Origin: Saxidomus purpurata
Lineage: Eukaryota > Mollusca > Bivalvia > Venerida > Veneridae
Direction: 5' to 3'
Length of the DNA: 64,000 nt
NCBI GenBank assembly: GCA_022818135.1
Contig: JAFMSR010000007.1
Coordinates: 25,485,261-25,549,260, forward strand
In this document: positions 49,701 to 62,140 of the stretch, in pieces
Position numbering within the stretch: position 1 is the stretch's first letter
How the letters are laid out: each line of letters opens with the position of its first letter
Translations under genes and position numbers: made by a program
Notes under the pieces: model-generated
Database searches by the model: none
What the model saw: the letters and a program-made list of their open reading frames with translations, nothing else
Told to the model about the DNA's origin: nothing

Positions 49701-51737
49701 GCACAGGTATCTTTGGAAATGAGAGTTTAGTTTGTTGGCATTGTACATTGCCCGCTCCATCTCTCTCTCTGCACACCAGAAACAGCAGTAATGGACCAAA
49801 CAGTAAAACAACTGTGCCTGTTGTAACGTTTCACGTAGTTTTGTATTTTGTTTCCTTAATTCAGTCGACAAATACTCCTAGCCTCATTATTTATGTATTT
49901 ATAGTATAAAATTGTTCCCTGAATTATTCGATTTCTTTTCTCCGACTGAGTTAAAGCTAGTTTAAATATTTTGGAAGTCAATAAACGTAAGCTTGCGAAG
50001 CCAGTTTTTTAAAAGAGACAGTTAAAATTCATTTGTTGATTAAGATATTTTAGACATTATTTATAGAAAGTAATCAGAAGACAATTTGTGCTTGCCTGGC
50101 TTTCGAAGAAGTGAATTACTTTTGAAACTAGGCAGGTGTTATGTTTTGTTCAGTTCAGTTTTATTGGGTGTATTTCTCGAGGCTGCAAAGATTTACAAAT
50201 ATCATGATAACTGCTAGAACGGGTACGGCTTTGTGTCCAGTTATGAACCTGGGAGGTTTTCTTGTGGACTTACATTCATTGTGATTCTGATATGTATATA
50301 TTATGTCATTTAGCAGCAATTAAGACTGGTTATAAAATCAAACAAAATGGTAGTCACTTATTATATAGCAACTTTATTACCCTTTTCGTAGATGGTTTAT
50401 TACCTCATGTAAATGATGGTAGTCGCTACTGACTTCATTCATCAAGAGCTGGGGGCGCTACTTCAGCTGAGAATAAGGGTATTCCAAACAGATTGTTTAA
50501 GCGCAATAGAAGATGGCGGAGTGAATCTCAGCCAAAGTACTGGATTAAAGGTGTTATTGTCATTTGTACTGTAAATTGACACAAATATCTTTGTCTGAAT
50601 ATTGTTAATATATTGTTATATCAAGTGTTATGGTACAGGTTTACAACTCGTTGTTTTAGTTCAATCGGTATGTCGCTACCAAATACATTGTATACTTTGT
50701 CTTTTTTTCTACTTTTCCCTGTGTAAGATATCGGAGGTGTTGTTCATAAGAGAAATACAATGTAATAGAAAAATGTGTTCGACATAAAACATACCTTTAG
50801 AAGATTAATATAGCGCTGACCAAGATCCCAAGATCCTAGGGTCTGAGCGGGGCTAGATGCGTTAAGAAATGGATTAAGAGAACAAGTTTCACAATCAAAC
50901 TTAAACAAAATAGTATAACAGGTTGTATGTACTCTTCGCAGCTTGAAATTAAAAATGATTTTTTTTTTGTATTTTGTATAATTGGCAGCATCACAGTCAT
51001 TTTAAGATGCCATGACAGTGAAAACGATTTATCAAATAACATTTAGGCATTGTCCACATCAAATAGTCATCATGTTTAAATTTGTCACCGATTAGACTCG
51101 GTATACGTGTTAAAACAGATGGTAAATGTGTCATTTAATGTGATGTAACGAGTTGAATGTGTGAGAACTTTTGCTCTTCTAAAACGAGTGTCTTTGCAAT
51201 ATGACTGACTGCAACGCACTATTCCGACACAAGTGTATGTAATATAACATTTTCTTACTTGACAATCCTCTGAAATTAGAATGGACAAAAAGATAGATTT
51301 GTTACAGAAGAGAATTTACTATCTGAAATAGTGAAAACAAATTGGTTCTGTTTAAAGGCAGAAGAATTGTACGACACGTTTATGATGCTTCTGGATAGTC
51401 TGTTTCTTTCTTGATTCCATGGTGTTACAATAGGGTGGTCTATCGTTTTGAAATAGTTTGGTAATGGAAATATTAAGATTTAGATAATTCTATTTCCTAT
51501 TTTTCATGTGATACGTTTTTAGTATCATAGTCGAAACATATGTTTAACTCGTTATACACACTGCAAAATATTGAGAGCACTAACCATTACATTTTTATCC
51601 AAAAAGGTTCAACAGCATATTGAAAGAAAATAAATGAAATGATTTTTCTATTATATAAAGCATGCGGTACTACTTAAATAGCTTACATGTGGTAAACAAC
51701 ATTTGACACCTGGAATACATTACTGTATTCCTACAAA

Positions 51738-51825
51738 CTTTCGCGTATACAATCTTTCGCGTTTTTCACATTACAGACATTTTCGCGACTACAAACTTTC
51801 GCGAAATCGTATCAATCGCGAAAAC
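51738..51825. promoter_or_regulatory. Cluster of TTTCGCG motifs, function unknown
   Basis: Five TTTCGCG or CGCGAAA words occur in under 90 bases (51739, 51755, 51781, 51797 and, inverted, 51816), one as the palindrome TTTCGCGAAA at 51796-51805. CpG is scarce elsewhere in the neighbourhood. TTTCGCG resembles the core of E2F-type sites (TTTSGCGC), but the final C is missing in all. Similar TTTCGCG-rich patches also occur as part of dispersed repeats in marine invertebrates as far as I recall, so this may be repeat-derived and not a promoter. Confidence 0.3.
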
Positions 51826-51867
51826 TGCAAAAAAAAAGACGCTACGGCATGAACTTACGAATTTTAA

Positions 51868-52071
51868 ATGGACATGCCTCCAGCAATGAGCCATAATATC
51901 TATTCGTATTCTTTTACACCCAAAAAATCGGAAAGACCGGTAGATCCTTTTGACGAGATTTTACCATCATTTAGCACGAGCGAGGAATCTGTGCAGATTT
52001 CAAATGAAAATGTAAGGGAAATAATTTTAAAAAACTGCCGAATAAAAACGTGGGAGTTACGCTTATTATGA
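51868..52071 (+). other. Hydrophilic small open frame, possible exon or gene relic
   Basis: A 67-residue frame whose composition differs from the other frames in the window. It is rich in D, E, S, P, N and K, with TPKKSERPVDPFDEILPSFS in the middle and SEESVQISNENVREIILKNC after it, and is not dominated by the I, Y, F and C residues of the AT-driven frames. It starts about 40 bases after the TTTCGCG cluster. GTAAGG at 52012 could be a splice donor ending the exon after QISNEN. I do not recognise a family, and the frame may equally be the decayed N-terminal part of a transposase. It lies in the part of copy T4 that has no counterpart in the other copies. Confidence 0.2.
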
Positions 52072-52387
52072 CGACGAAACGCGAGCAGACATAAGAAGAT
52101 ATGCACATATTAATTATTTTTAGTTGCCGTGCTTATGTATAAAATAACGTTGAAAGCTTAAACTAAAATCACAGAACCTTAGCCACAGGTGTCGATATGT
52201 GTCAATAATAGTATATCGTGTTGCACAATACCAATCATCAGTCTAGACAATTTTGCGACAGTTGGAAAGGCTTATATTAATCAAATGTTTTAATTAAGAA
52301 AGCTTAAACATCATATGTTACTTTATGTTTTTATTCTGACCAAACCATTGATCCATAAATTTCTCTTAAAATTTCCTTTCAGTTATA

Positions 52388-53500
52388 AGCTCACCTGAGC
52401 ACGAAGTGCTCCGTGAGAGTTATTGTGATCGCCTTGTATCCGTCGTCTGTCTGTCTTCTGTCTGTCATCTGTCTGTCGTTCGTTAACATTTAACTTTGTG
52501 TATGCAATAGAGGCTGCATTTTATTACTGACTATTCATGAGCCTTGATCAAAATGACTGCCTTGATAAAATCTAGTTCGACTTCGAATATGGGTCACCTA
52601 GGGTAAAAACAACAACGTCAATGGGTCTAATAATAGAAAAGCTTGTGTATGCAAGAGAAGTGACATTTATCATTTGATCTTTATGAAACTAATTCAATAT
52701 GATTGCATTTATTAAATCTAGCTCGAGATTGAATATGGGTCGTCTTGGGTTAAAAACTAGGTCATTGGGTCAAAACCATATAAAACGTTGTGTATGCAAT
52801 AAAGGTTACATTTTTCATTGAATCTTCATGAAACTAAGTCAGAATGGCTATCTTGATAAATTCTAGATTGAGTTTGCATATGGGTTTTTTTTAATTCGAA
52901 AACTAGGTCATGGGGTCAATTATAGAAAAACCTTGTAAATGTGATATAAGTTGTATTTTCATTGAATCTTCATGAAACTTGTTCAGTATGGTTGCCTTGA
53001 TGAAATCTAGATTGAGTTCGCATATTGTCCTCTCTGGTCAAACACTATGTCACAGGGTCAAATCATAGAAAACCCTTGTGTATGCAATAAAGGTTGTATT
53101 TATTATTGAATCTTAATCAGAATAATTATCTTGATGAATTCTAGATCGAGTTTGAATGTAAATTATCTTGGATCAAAAACTAGGTCACAGGGTTGAATCA
53201 TTGGAAAACCTTATGTACACAATATAGATTGCATTGGATCTTTATGAAACTTGGTCAGTATGATTGTTTAAATTTACAACCAAACCATCATGAAAATTGG
53301 TCAGAATGTTTTAATGGATCACCTTGGATTATAAACTAGATCACTAGGTCAAATCCGAGGAAAACCAAGTTGGTTATCTAGAAGTCACATTTCAACAGAA
53401 TGTTTTGTGTTTATGTTATATAGTTTAAGGTTGAATTTGATCACATGTGGTCATAAGTTGGTCTCATGTGAGCGATATAGGACCATCTTGGCCCTCATGT
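52388..53500 (+). mobile_element. Bivalve-type tandem-monomer element, plus orientation, most complete copy
   Basis: The head AGCTCACCTGAGCACGAAGT is followed by GCTCCGTGAGAG (a hairpin), TTATTGTGATCGCC, and then a CTGTCTGTC-rich patch. Then five to six monomers of about 145 bases follow, each beginning GTGTATGCAATA (52499, 52645, 52791, 53079 and variants at 52936 and 53212) and including TCTTCATGAAACT, TTGATAAAATCTAG, GAGTTTGAATATGGGTC and AACTAGGTCA. The tail CTCATGTGAGCGATATAGGA and CCATCTTGGCCCTCATG resembles the usual 3' end of this element. GCTCACCTGAG at the head and CTCATGTGAGC at the tail form an 11-base inverted repeat with one mismatch. There is no coding capacity, so it is non-autonomous. 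Confidence 0.85.
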
Positions 53501-54894
53501 TTACTTAAGTGACTAAAGTATGCCACTATTATTAATGAATAGTTTCTTGTGGCATAGAAATCAAAAGACTGTAGCAAAAATAACTTTATTTAATTTGAAA
53601 GATATTAAATTTGGAATAAATTAATGGCATTACAATGTACTAACCATAGCAATGTATTAACCAGCTCGTGAAATAAAGAGTTAATATTAAATATATAAAC
53701 TACATGTATTGTGAAGAAAGTCTAATGCGACTTTATTTGAATATTTTGTCTAAAACACTTTTGACGTAATAATACAAAATGAACCTATCAACATTGCCAT
53801 ACTGCAGTACGGGCAAATATGACAGAGCAACTTACAAAACTTATCAAATAGTATGAAATTCTTTTTAGAAATTAGTAATATTGACTTATCTCTCTAAACA
53901 CCACGTTAACAATCATAAACCTTGTAGGACAAGTAAAATTTAAAAGTTTGACCATGGTTATCAAATTACGTTTTCACTTCGATAGATAGAAACACAATTT
54001 TCATTGTTGTTCAGATAGATATACTATGCGATCTAGAGCTTTTACATCATTTGGAATAAGAAATGCAATGTCTTGACCCAAAGAAAACTTGTTAAAACCT
54101 AGAAGCTGTTTACATGAATCCATTTTGTGATTTCGATTAAGTCAAATTACTTCAAGCAGAAACAATTCATGTCTGCCTATTTATCACAAGTATTCCTGAA
54201 GATCTAGTATATAGCCTGAGCAAAATGTCCAAAGAGCACACGTTTTGCAATATTTCGTTTACAAAGACTTGATATAATTAAATTCCAATCAAAAATTTAT
54301 AAAGCCGAATGTATATAGATCATTATAAGTTTGCTACGAAGTTTACAGGATTTTTGTAGTTTTTCATTTCTCAATTCGCCCTGTAAATGTCATTTCCAAG
54401 GTTTTCACGAAGTCCTACATTTGTATATGAAGAGTTGATCATAGTACATGTAAGATATTAAGATTTTGTCATACAGTCTTGAAGACCCATTGATTATAAT
54501 GTATAACATATTTTTGTAAGGCACCTTCTGATTGGATTATTCTAGGTGCATAGAATTACCGAAAAAGGTCCGAAAAGAAGTTTATTCAGACCGAAAACAA
54601 CTTTCTTTTTTTTCAAAAGATAATGTATAATTTATAATTTAAGTTTTTAAAAAATGAAGGAATATGTTAATAGTGAATAATCAATAAGTACTAGCGATAT
54701 TATATTATCTTTAGAAAAACATGTTGTTTTCGGTCGCCAGTATTTGTTTTTCTGTCTGCTTGATTTGTAATAGTAATTACGATATTTACTAATTTCTTCA
54801 TTTACAGACGGAACCATATATTTAATAAAAAAAGCACCGACTATCTTTTTTAAAGGTAGTTCTTGTTTCTTCTATCATCCGCTTCGATAATAGT

Positions 54895-55060
54895 TCAATC
54901 ATTTCTGCCCCGCTACACAAAATGGCCGGAAAAGAAAAAAAAAAAAGATACTTGTAAATGGCATCTCCTCCTTAACCACTAGGCTAATTTCAAACACACT
55001 TCATAGGATTGTTGCTTGGGTGTCCTCTTCCAAATTGACGCTACAAGTCTGCTCCAGTTC
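54895..55060 (+). repeat. Fragment of tandem-monomer element (same monomer as 39.1-39.7 kb)
   Basis: CCCCGCTACACAAAATGGCC (54909-54928) matches CTCCTCTACACAAAATGACC at 39556-39575. Downstream, CTTGTAAATGGCATCTCCTC and TTCAAACACACTTCATAGGA correspond to the AAAAGGCATCTTTC and CAAACTTCACAGAATTGG parts of the same monomer. A 12-A run (54935-54946) interrupts it. No head or terminal hairpin is present, so this is a monomer-only remnant. Confidence 0.6.
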
Positions 55061-55559
55061 ATAATGACGTGTATTGACTTTATTATCTGATTTAATTCAT
55101 ATTAAGGAAATATTGCTGTTTGATTATTATCGGGGCAGTGTAATTAAGACATAGTCTACAATTGAGCCAAACTACTATGGATCAAGCAGACTTATTATAC
55201 CCTCTGTGTTTCTTCTGTACTGATTATATTATCAAAACAGGCATTTTGTTTTTGTCCTCAAAATTAGTTTAGGACCACAGAATCAAAGTCCAAATATTTT
55301 TAAATAAATACCTCTTTTTTAATAAAGGCATTTATTCCATAGAAAGGCAACACCCTTAGCGATAGTGTATGGACGCTATATATCAAAAAGAATATAAACT
55401 CGGCTTGGCGGGTGGGTTAAGAAATTTTCGAAATTCAGATATCAAAAGTGTACTGACAAAAATAAAGATAAAGTAAATGTGTCTCTGAGAAATATTCCCG
55501 GACACATCGCAGAAAACCCGACGGTTGATGTTCAGAATATGCCAGGAAAATCTTTTCCT

Positions 55560-55611
55560 TATATCATTATTATCATTATTATCATTATTATTAGTAGTAG
55601 TAGTAGTAGCA
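55560..55611. repeat. Microsatellite (ATT/ATC)n followed by (AGT)n
   Basis: TATCATTATTATCATTATTA-type repeats pass into six AGT/AGC triplets. Short frames across it translate into I/N/S runs and are artefacts. Confidence 0.93.
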
Positions 55612-56349
55612 GTTATATTACCCTTCAAAATGGTCACATAAGTTTATTGTTTAGAATGATGCTCAAAACACAGTGGATGCTTTAGAAACACATCAGAAAT
55701 AAGTTTTACCAAGTTATTTCTGTTATTGACAAAAGCAAATTAAGATATACATAACCGAAATGGTGGATTTTTTTATTTTTGACTAGGATCATAGTAAAAA
55801 AAGAATTTTACAGATTTCCTCTATATTCAATGTGAATGAAACTGTTCTACCAATCATTATTTTTGGGTTATAACTATTGCAATGTTCATTATTCTAGGAA
55901 TATAAATCACTGATTAATGTTTTATTTAAAATTTTGATGGTCACTTTGAACGGTAATATCACTTTAATGAATCCGTCTTTTGTAAGTGTGTGGCTATATA
56001 CGTCTGTGTGAAGGAAACTTTGTAAACAGACGATTGACCAATGAAATTGAAATGACACATTATGAACGAAGTAACAAGTTGACAAACTAACAGACGAATC
56101 AGACATGTGACAGCAGAGATATCATAAAGTAATGCTGTCACATAAATTATGAACACGATTGACGCTAAAACGTGTCTTACCTACACAACAATTTGTATCA
56201 GGAAGCAAAGGATTTGAAATCATGACAAGTGAGATAATAGATATAACAATAATCATAATAATCATAATAGTCATAATTACTTTATTTTACGAAGGTTACA
56301 TATAAGGTACATTATGAATTACAAACATTAAAAACATAATAATGTGTGG

Positions 56350-56600
56350 GCCCCGATAGCTCAGTGGATAGGGCGTTCGTCTCCGAAACGGGAGGTCCCG
56401 GGTTCGAATCCCAGCCCGAGCTCGAGGTGTGTCCTTTGTCAAAGGCACTGATGCCACACGTGCCTCAGTCCACCCAGCTGTAAATGGGTAGCAGTGATGA
56501 TAAACTCGCTGCCTCTCTCTCGCGAACGTGAAGACATCTGAAATGAGTGTTAGAGGGCGATTCATTAAGCTGCGGAGCTTTCTTCGTAATCGAACTAAGA
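56350..56600 (+). mobile_element. tRNA-Arg-derived SINE
   Basis: The tRNA-like head (56350-56421) folds with a D arm (GCTC/GGGC) and an anticodon stem TTCGT/ACGGG around the loop CTCCGAA, giving anticodon CCG (Arg). It has A box TAGCTCAGTGG and B box GGTTCGAATCC. The acceptor stem no longer pairs and there is no nearby terminator for a tRNA gene. A SINE body follows without a break: CCTTTGTCAAAGGCACTGAT, CACCCAGCTGTAAATGGGTA, GTGATGATAAACTCGCTGCC, and a 3' end near TTAAGCTGCGGAGCTTTCTT. The stretch CAGCTGTAAATGGGTA is typical of SINE bodies widespread in molluscs as I recall. It interrupts duplication copy T5 and is absent from copies 3 and 4 at the same place, so it is younger than the duplication. 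Confidence 0.85.
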
Positions 56601-56718
56601 TAAATTCGTATAAACTAAAACATAACTTATTTTCGGAACAAAAAAGAAAAGAGAAATAGAAAAATTACATGCATACATCACTAAATTAATTCTACTAATA
56701 TAAATAACGTATAAGATA

Positions 56719-57288
56719 CAGTAGAAACTCGAAATTCCGGCAATAAAAGATATTGTCTGTCTGATAACACGTCGTGAATTTTAAAATACAGACGAAGACA
56801 CTTTGAATCTTAACAGTAAAACTTATGTTCGTTCTGTACAGCACTCTAAACACATTAATGTTTCGTTTCCTGGATATATTCCAACATGGTGATTGTTAAT
56901 CCCCACTAAAGTTCCGCTGTCTAGGCGTAGTATCCATGATTTTACTATGACACAACATATAAAATGAGGCTCTATTGTTTTGCTAAATTTCGAACAAATC
57001 TGAGCGAAATGTCTTAAATATGAATCGATTTTATAAATCTAACAATCATGAGATGAAATCTAATTATCGGCACGTTTAATAGACAAATTGTGTTGTTCGG
57101 CATTAGGGTCAATTTACAAACTAATTCGCACTTATTCTTTGTGACAGACTGTGTGAATTAGATAATCGCCACAAATTGTTTTCACGCCTTCGGCACATTA
57201 TACCAAGAGAAAAAAAGGGCGGAGAAAAAACGGCCGGATTTTTTAGGTGACCGGATTTTTAGGGGTTCGGAATTCAGGGAGTCTACTG
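56719..57288. mobile_element. pogo/Tigger-like non-autonomous DNA transposon
   Basis: The left end CAGTAGAAACTCGAAATTCC (56719) and the right end GGAATTCAGGGAGTCTACTG (57269-57288) are imperfect inverted repeats, both ending CAGTAGA on their own strand. Right subterminal repeats CCGGATTTTTTAGG and CCGGATTTTTAGGGG are the type seen in pogo/Tigger elements. TA precedes the left end, but CA follows the right end, so the expected TA duplication is damaged. The 570-base interior carries no transposase frame. It lies about 120 bases after the SINE, and both sit in one gap of duplication copy T5. Confidence 0.75.
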
Positions 57289-60200
57289 CAATAATATATA
57301 ATGTATACAACACATGTACATTAAATGTTCCGACAGGTCGTTGTGCTGCATGTAGTACTTATGTGTCTCTGGAATGTATCGGTAATAGTATTTTCATAGA
57401 AGATGTATTTAATTATCGACCATACTTCAACCTGCATATATTTCAGTCTTTGCTTATCTGTAGTCTGATATATTCATTCATTCCTGTGAGAATAATATTT
57501 ACTAATATTGCAATTAATTCTGGCAGTATGACGGAAATCTATGACACAGCTCAAAACCTCACGCTAACAAAAAATACAAAGAGTTTTACTATACGTTTGA
57601 ACATTTTCGTTACAGAATTTCGATAATGAACGTTGTCAAAAGTATAATATAAGGCTAATACAAAATAGTGCGGGTTATGATAAGATAGTACCAACCTAAA
57701 GTTTCGGCTATGACATAAAGTACAACGAATGAGAAAAGAAAAGAAAATGATTAATGAGTGAAGTGAAATATGATGGAGGATTCTGTTGGAATTTATTTAC
57801 ATTTTATAGAATATTATGTACTGTAGATCATGATACGAAACAACAAAAACCACAGCTGAACATTAAGCGCATCTAAATTCAAATTTTAAATTTTCTGCTT
57901 ACATATTTTCTGAAGCTTCTTGAAATTTCATTTGCATGTGTTTCTGCTACAAGTCTCTAGACAATTCAATTGCAATCTGTTATCTAGTAAAATCATTCGG
58001 ACGAGAAAGGAGACACTGACAGATGTCTAGCTAGTCTATGTGTTGTTTAAAGTGCAATGAAAGTGATATACATGTAGTTTCAGTCAGCAAACTCTGTTTT
58101 CTATTTTCAGATTGATTTGGCTGCTATGGTTAATGAACTTACAATTTAACTAATTTTGTTACCAATTTTGTAGTCACCTTCCCTATATTGGATTCAGAGC
58201 ATTATTTAGCAAAGAATTACAGGAGACGTTTTATTAGCTCAAGAATGGTTACCGTGTTACGTTCGCCAGACCAACAAAAGACACGCAAATTTAATGTAAT
58301 TTTCCGCATGATTATTAACCTAAGGGGGTTAAAGACGTTTCAACCTATACTACAATAGCTACAAACTTTTACACATATAGTCATTAAAGCATCCTACGAC
58401 TAAGCAATAACTAGACAACATAAACAGCCTATGACTATATTCAGTGGACGTCAACTTGTGTGTACTAGAAGAGTTTCGAAACTTTCATTAATACTAAGAA
58501 TAAATCAGCTGAACAGTTATTACTATTGAATCAATTTTGTACAAAACTGTTATGTTGATATCACATCTTACAGATATTACTACGAACATAAAGTTGCTAG
58601 TTTTGACAGCGCTAAAGGACTTATCAGTTATTTTGATACAGACTGAAGAAAGCATTTATTAGTTACACTTGTATCAGATGGATCTATTTCATTATTACAA
58701 TTTTATAAAAGAAACATATCGTGGCGATGTCATACAAGCGTTACAAAGTAAAGACGGAAATAACTGTCTGCAAGTTCTTCTTATCTTCTTCAGTTTGATG
58801 ATTATTTATCCAATGCCAAGATAATATAGTTCAAAATGAAATGGCAAGTCAAAAGGACAAATATGTCCGATACGATTTATTGATTAGATCTTTTAAACGA
58901 TTTTATATGTAACCCTATATCTTGGGATGCTAAATGTAATAAAAATTGTGTAAGCATGTTAATCTATACTGTATTTTTGGGGTATTTTTTTGCAATACAG
59001 AAGAGCGGTATAGGGGAGTGTCAAGAATGATTATTTAAAGTTAACCGTCATTGTCTAAACTGCCGATGAATTAGGAAGGAAAGTGGTTATAAATGATAAT
59101 AAATATTTAAAAAAAATCATATACACATGTATTTAATTAATTGTGATTTCACTTGACTTTGTATGTACTAAAGAAAACGTATTCAAAAACTAATTGTCAC
59201 TAGTCGGTAAACAATGTATTGGTATTGTACATTTTTTAAACATGTATTTGTGCGTAGGTTATAAGACACAATGTATTTGTTAATGTCAATAACTTTTGCT
59301 CTCAGTTTTATTTTGTTTTACTAGTTGGGTAATCCAGCTATTACATTTGACTGATAATTCAATCATTCAGTTTGAGCGTATGTGTTGTTTCTTAAAATGG
59401 GAATTTTGCAAAGAATTATGTGCTTTTCTTCCAACTAACAGCACAAAAAAAGGATTTCTTATGTCAGACTTACATATAAACAAGCAATTCAATTTCAACC
59501 ATGTTTTATCACAGAATTCAGTTTTCGACATATTTTGTTCAACGTGTCTATAAATAGCAAAAAGTCTTTTATTTAATTCAGATGTACCTAACTAAGGACG
59601 TGAGATTTTTTCTTATTCATCAAACTATTATAGTTTATGGCAAGCTTATAAAGTTAAGCGTCTCGACGAATTAGTAATTTTGGTAATATAATTTTTCAAT
59701 CTTGACAAATAGAATGAAACAAGTGATGGTTATCATTACAAAAAACGAAAATAGTCACATTATAAACTTTCTCAACGATCTTGACATTTGAAAGAATCTT
59801 GCATCTACGGTTAACCCCTCAGGTAAAATGTTTTGTATTCAATACTCTTGTAGAACCTGTGTCAATGATCACCTTCTATCACATAACATAAAACTTAAAA
59901 ACAGGAAAAACAATATTTACACTACTAGTATATAAAAAGAATAGCTTATTTCAGTTTTTAAACGGTACTTTTGCATATTTGCCTTAAACATGCATATTGA
60001 ATAATATATCAAAAGGTGTGACATGAAAGTATTTTTCCACTGTTGCCAATCTGGAATTCTGAAATTACAGTTTCGATACCTACTATATGAATTGCATTTT
60101 GAAAAACTGTTACAGAACCGTTGTAACTTATCATGGCAGAAGCTCAACCTCGAAGATTTTGAGCTCTAGAATTAAATCAACGTACAGTTCTATTCGCAAT

Positions 60201-61890
60201 ATTATTCTATATTAAAAGAAATAATTTCCGCAGAATTGATATAACGTCATGGATTAATTCTGTACTTTACCTTAATCCCATTAGACCTATGAAAAACTTT
60301 TTTTTTAATTATTAGAGACAGAAAATAGTTTGGTGAAAGGGATCGGATTATCCTAGCTTACATAGTACACAAAGTCTTATATCTTTTAAAAGAGTGGTTC
60401 AAACGAATGTCTATAACAGGTTTGAATTAAAAGTGGAAAGCTATTCCAGACCCAACGTCACCATGCCGTTAAAGAAGACTGTTACTAGACGATCTTTGAT
60501 CGATTCATTTTTGAAGTTTCCTTTGAAGCTGCGGTTTCACCTAGCTGCATTTTTACGATGCGTGTTAACATTGTATGTCATTGTTCAACCATGGTATTAA
60601 TTTTCACATAAAACAGTGATGTAATTTCTCAAATGACTTTTTACAGCGTTTTAAAATGTTTCATTGACATAAAAAAATAAACTAAATTGTATCTAAAGCT
60701 CTAGAAATTACTCAAACAAATCGCTTATTGTTTACTGTAATATTTAAAACAAAAACGTGCTGAAATTTCAATAACAATTTTACAATTTAATTTGCACTGA
60801 GTCTTTGAGTGAATTATTTTTTCTAAATTTCACTTGAAGGTGAATGGTGCGAATTCAAACCCATTAATTTCCATTTGTCTAATTTCTTCCATTAGCGTTA
60901 GCACTTGTCACATATTAAAGAAAGGATCATTGATCGGTGAAAGCGTTCAATAATGTTTTTCTCCTTTCGACATTTTAAATTTATAAATGAATTTACTGAG
61001 TTTAAGACACAAAAAAAACCAGACACAACGGAGTGGTTACTCGCAAAGTTTTGTGCCAAGCTATTCACTGTAGTAAATAATCTTCAATGAAAGTTGATGG
61101 AAAATATTAATTTACAATACTTCAATAAAATAACAAAATCAGTGTGTACAGTAAAGATTGTCTGCAATGACTTTCCAAGGGAGATAGTAGCAAAAGTCAC
61201 TTTACATAGACATTTTTATAAGATATGCACTATAATGTGAGACACCAAACTATGCTTTACGTATTTGTACAACATGTTGTTGTTTTTTTGCAAATAATTA
61301 AAGTAAGCATATTGTTAGGTTTGGATGCCATAAACAATTTTGTAAATAACAAATATGCATATTTGCACAAAAAATGCTACAGCTTGGATTGATCTTTGTG
61401 TGATAGATACAGTGCGAGTGTCTCTTAGAATTTGGTTGCGCTTGTGTATAAAGTATATTTGTTATGGTTGTAAGAGGACACTTTTACATCAAAATGAGAA
61501 TAAGCTTCTGACTTATCTGTTTAGCAAACATGATTCTTGGTATATTTCTTGCAAGATGTGAAGAAAATTGTTTTAATTCGTATGAGTCAGTGCAGAACCT
61601 ACATATGATATAGCATTGGCCTAACCTGTTTTGTAGGTTGTATTTTTCGCACGATAAATCCGCTCCTGTTTAAGCAGGATTAAAAATTGTAGTGGTTGTT
61701 TTCTTGCATCATCGAAAAACGAAGTTTTTAAAGAGAAAACCAAATTCTGTCTTTGTATCTTTTAGTTAATTAGGAATATTAGGAAAACATGTTTGTGCTT
61801 GCAGGCATAGACGAATACAGACGTGCCACTTTTGAAAGATGATTTACATTTGTATATACATTTAAGTAACACAATGGTCTCTGCATGAAC

Positions 61891-62140
61891 GTCCGCCTCC
61901 TTGATCGAGTGGTTAGAGTCAATGACATGAATTCACTGTAACCACGCATAGATTAAGAATGATAGGTTCGAGCCCTGTTACCGACCATGTTTTAATGTGA
62001 GAAAATTTGCAGATTCTTTCTGAGGATAGGGGTCTAGTACTTGTTCTTCCCAGGAACTATGGTTAGGTAAACTACAGTACCTGCCTATCAGAGTGGCCTA
62101 TATATGGTTGGAAAGGGCGTAAAACTCGTACAACAACATC
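61891..62140 (+). mobile_element. tRNA-derived SINE, older copy
   Basis: A box TGATCGAGTGG (61902-61912) and B box GGTTCGAGCCC (61965-61975) lie about 53 bases apart, as in a tRNA-derived promoter. The intervening tRNA arms are decayed, so the parental tRNA cannot be named safely (the spacing would suit a Leu- or Ser-like head). The body includes CTGAGGATAGGGGTCTAGTA, TTCTTCCCAGGAACTATGGT, and a 3' end GGAAAGGGCGTAAAACTCGT before ACAACAACA, a small tail repeat. It is a different family from the SINE at 56350. A truncated relative lies at 34051. Confidence 0.7.

Larger units (their letters stand above)
46781..55900 (+). repeat. Tandem duplication family T, copy 4
   Basis: GTAAACAGACGATTGAC (46951-46967) recurs exactly at 56022-56038. 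ATTGACGCTAATACATGTCTTACC-type sequence (about 47078) matches 40540 and 56158. 47640-47850 (GTTTCAGTTTTGCTTATCTGT, TGATATATTCATTAATTCC, GCATGCACAAACATT) matches 40785-40950 and 57445-57490. 48890-49450 matches 42990-43560 and 57970-58560 almost without gaps. 49480-49600 matches 43655-43735. After about 49.9 kb the copy is interrupted by 3.8 kb that is not found elsewhere, including a TTTCGCG cluster and a tandem-monomer element. It resumes at 53718-55430. It is the longest copy because of these insertions. Confidence 0.8.

Noticed and set aside
52499..53300. A CRISPR-like array, because of regular about 145-base repeats
   Set aside because: The monomers are contiguous and diverged with no unique spacers, and the window is eukaryotic. 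They are the central monomers of a mobile element.
55383..55685. Opposite-strand frames of 84 and 68 residues
   Set aside because: Both are kept open by the ATT/AGT microsatellite at 55560-55611.
56350..56421. A functional tRNA-Arg(CCG) gene
   Set aside because: The anticodon arm and the A and B boxes are good, but the acceptor stem does not pair, the T stem has a mismatch, and a SINE body follows directly. It is the head of a SINE.
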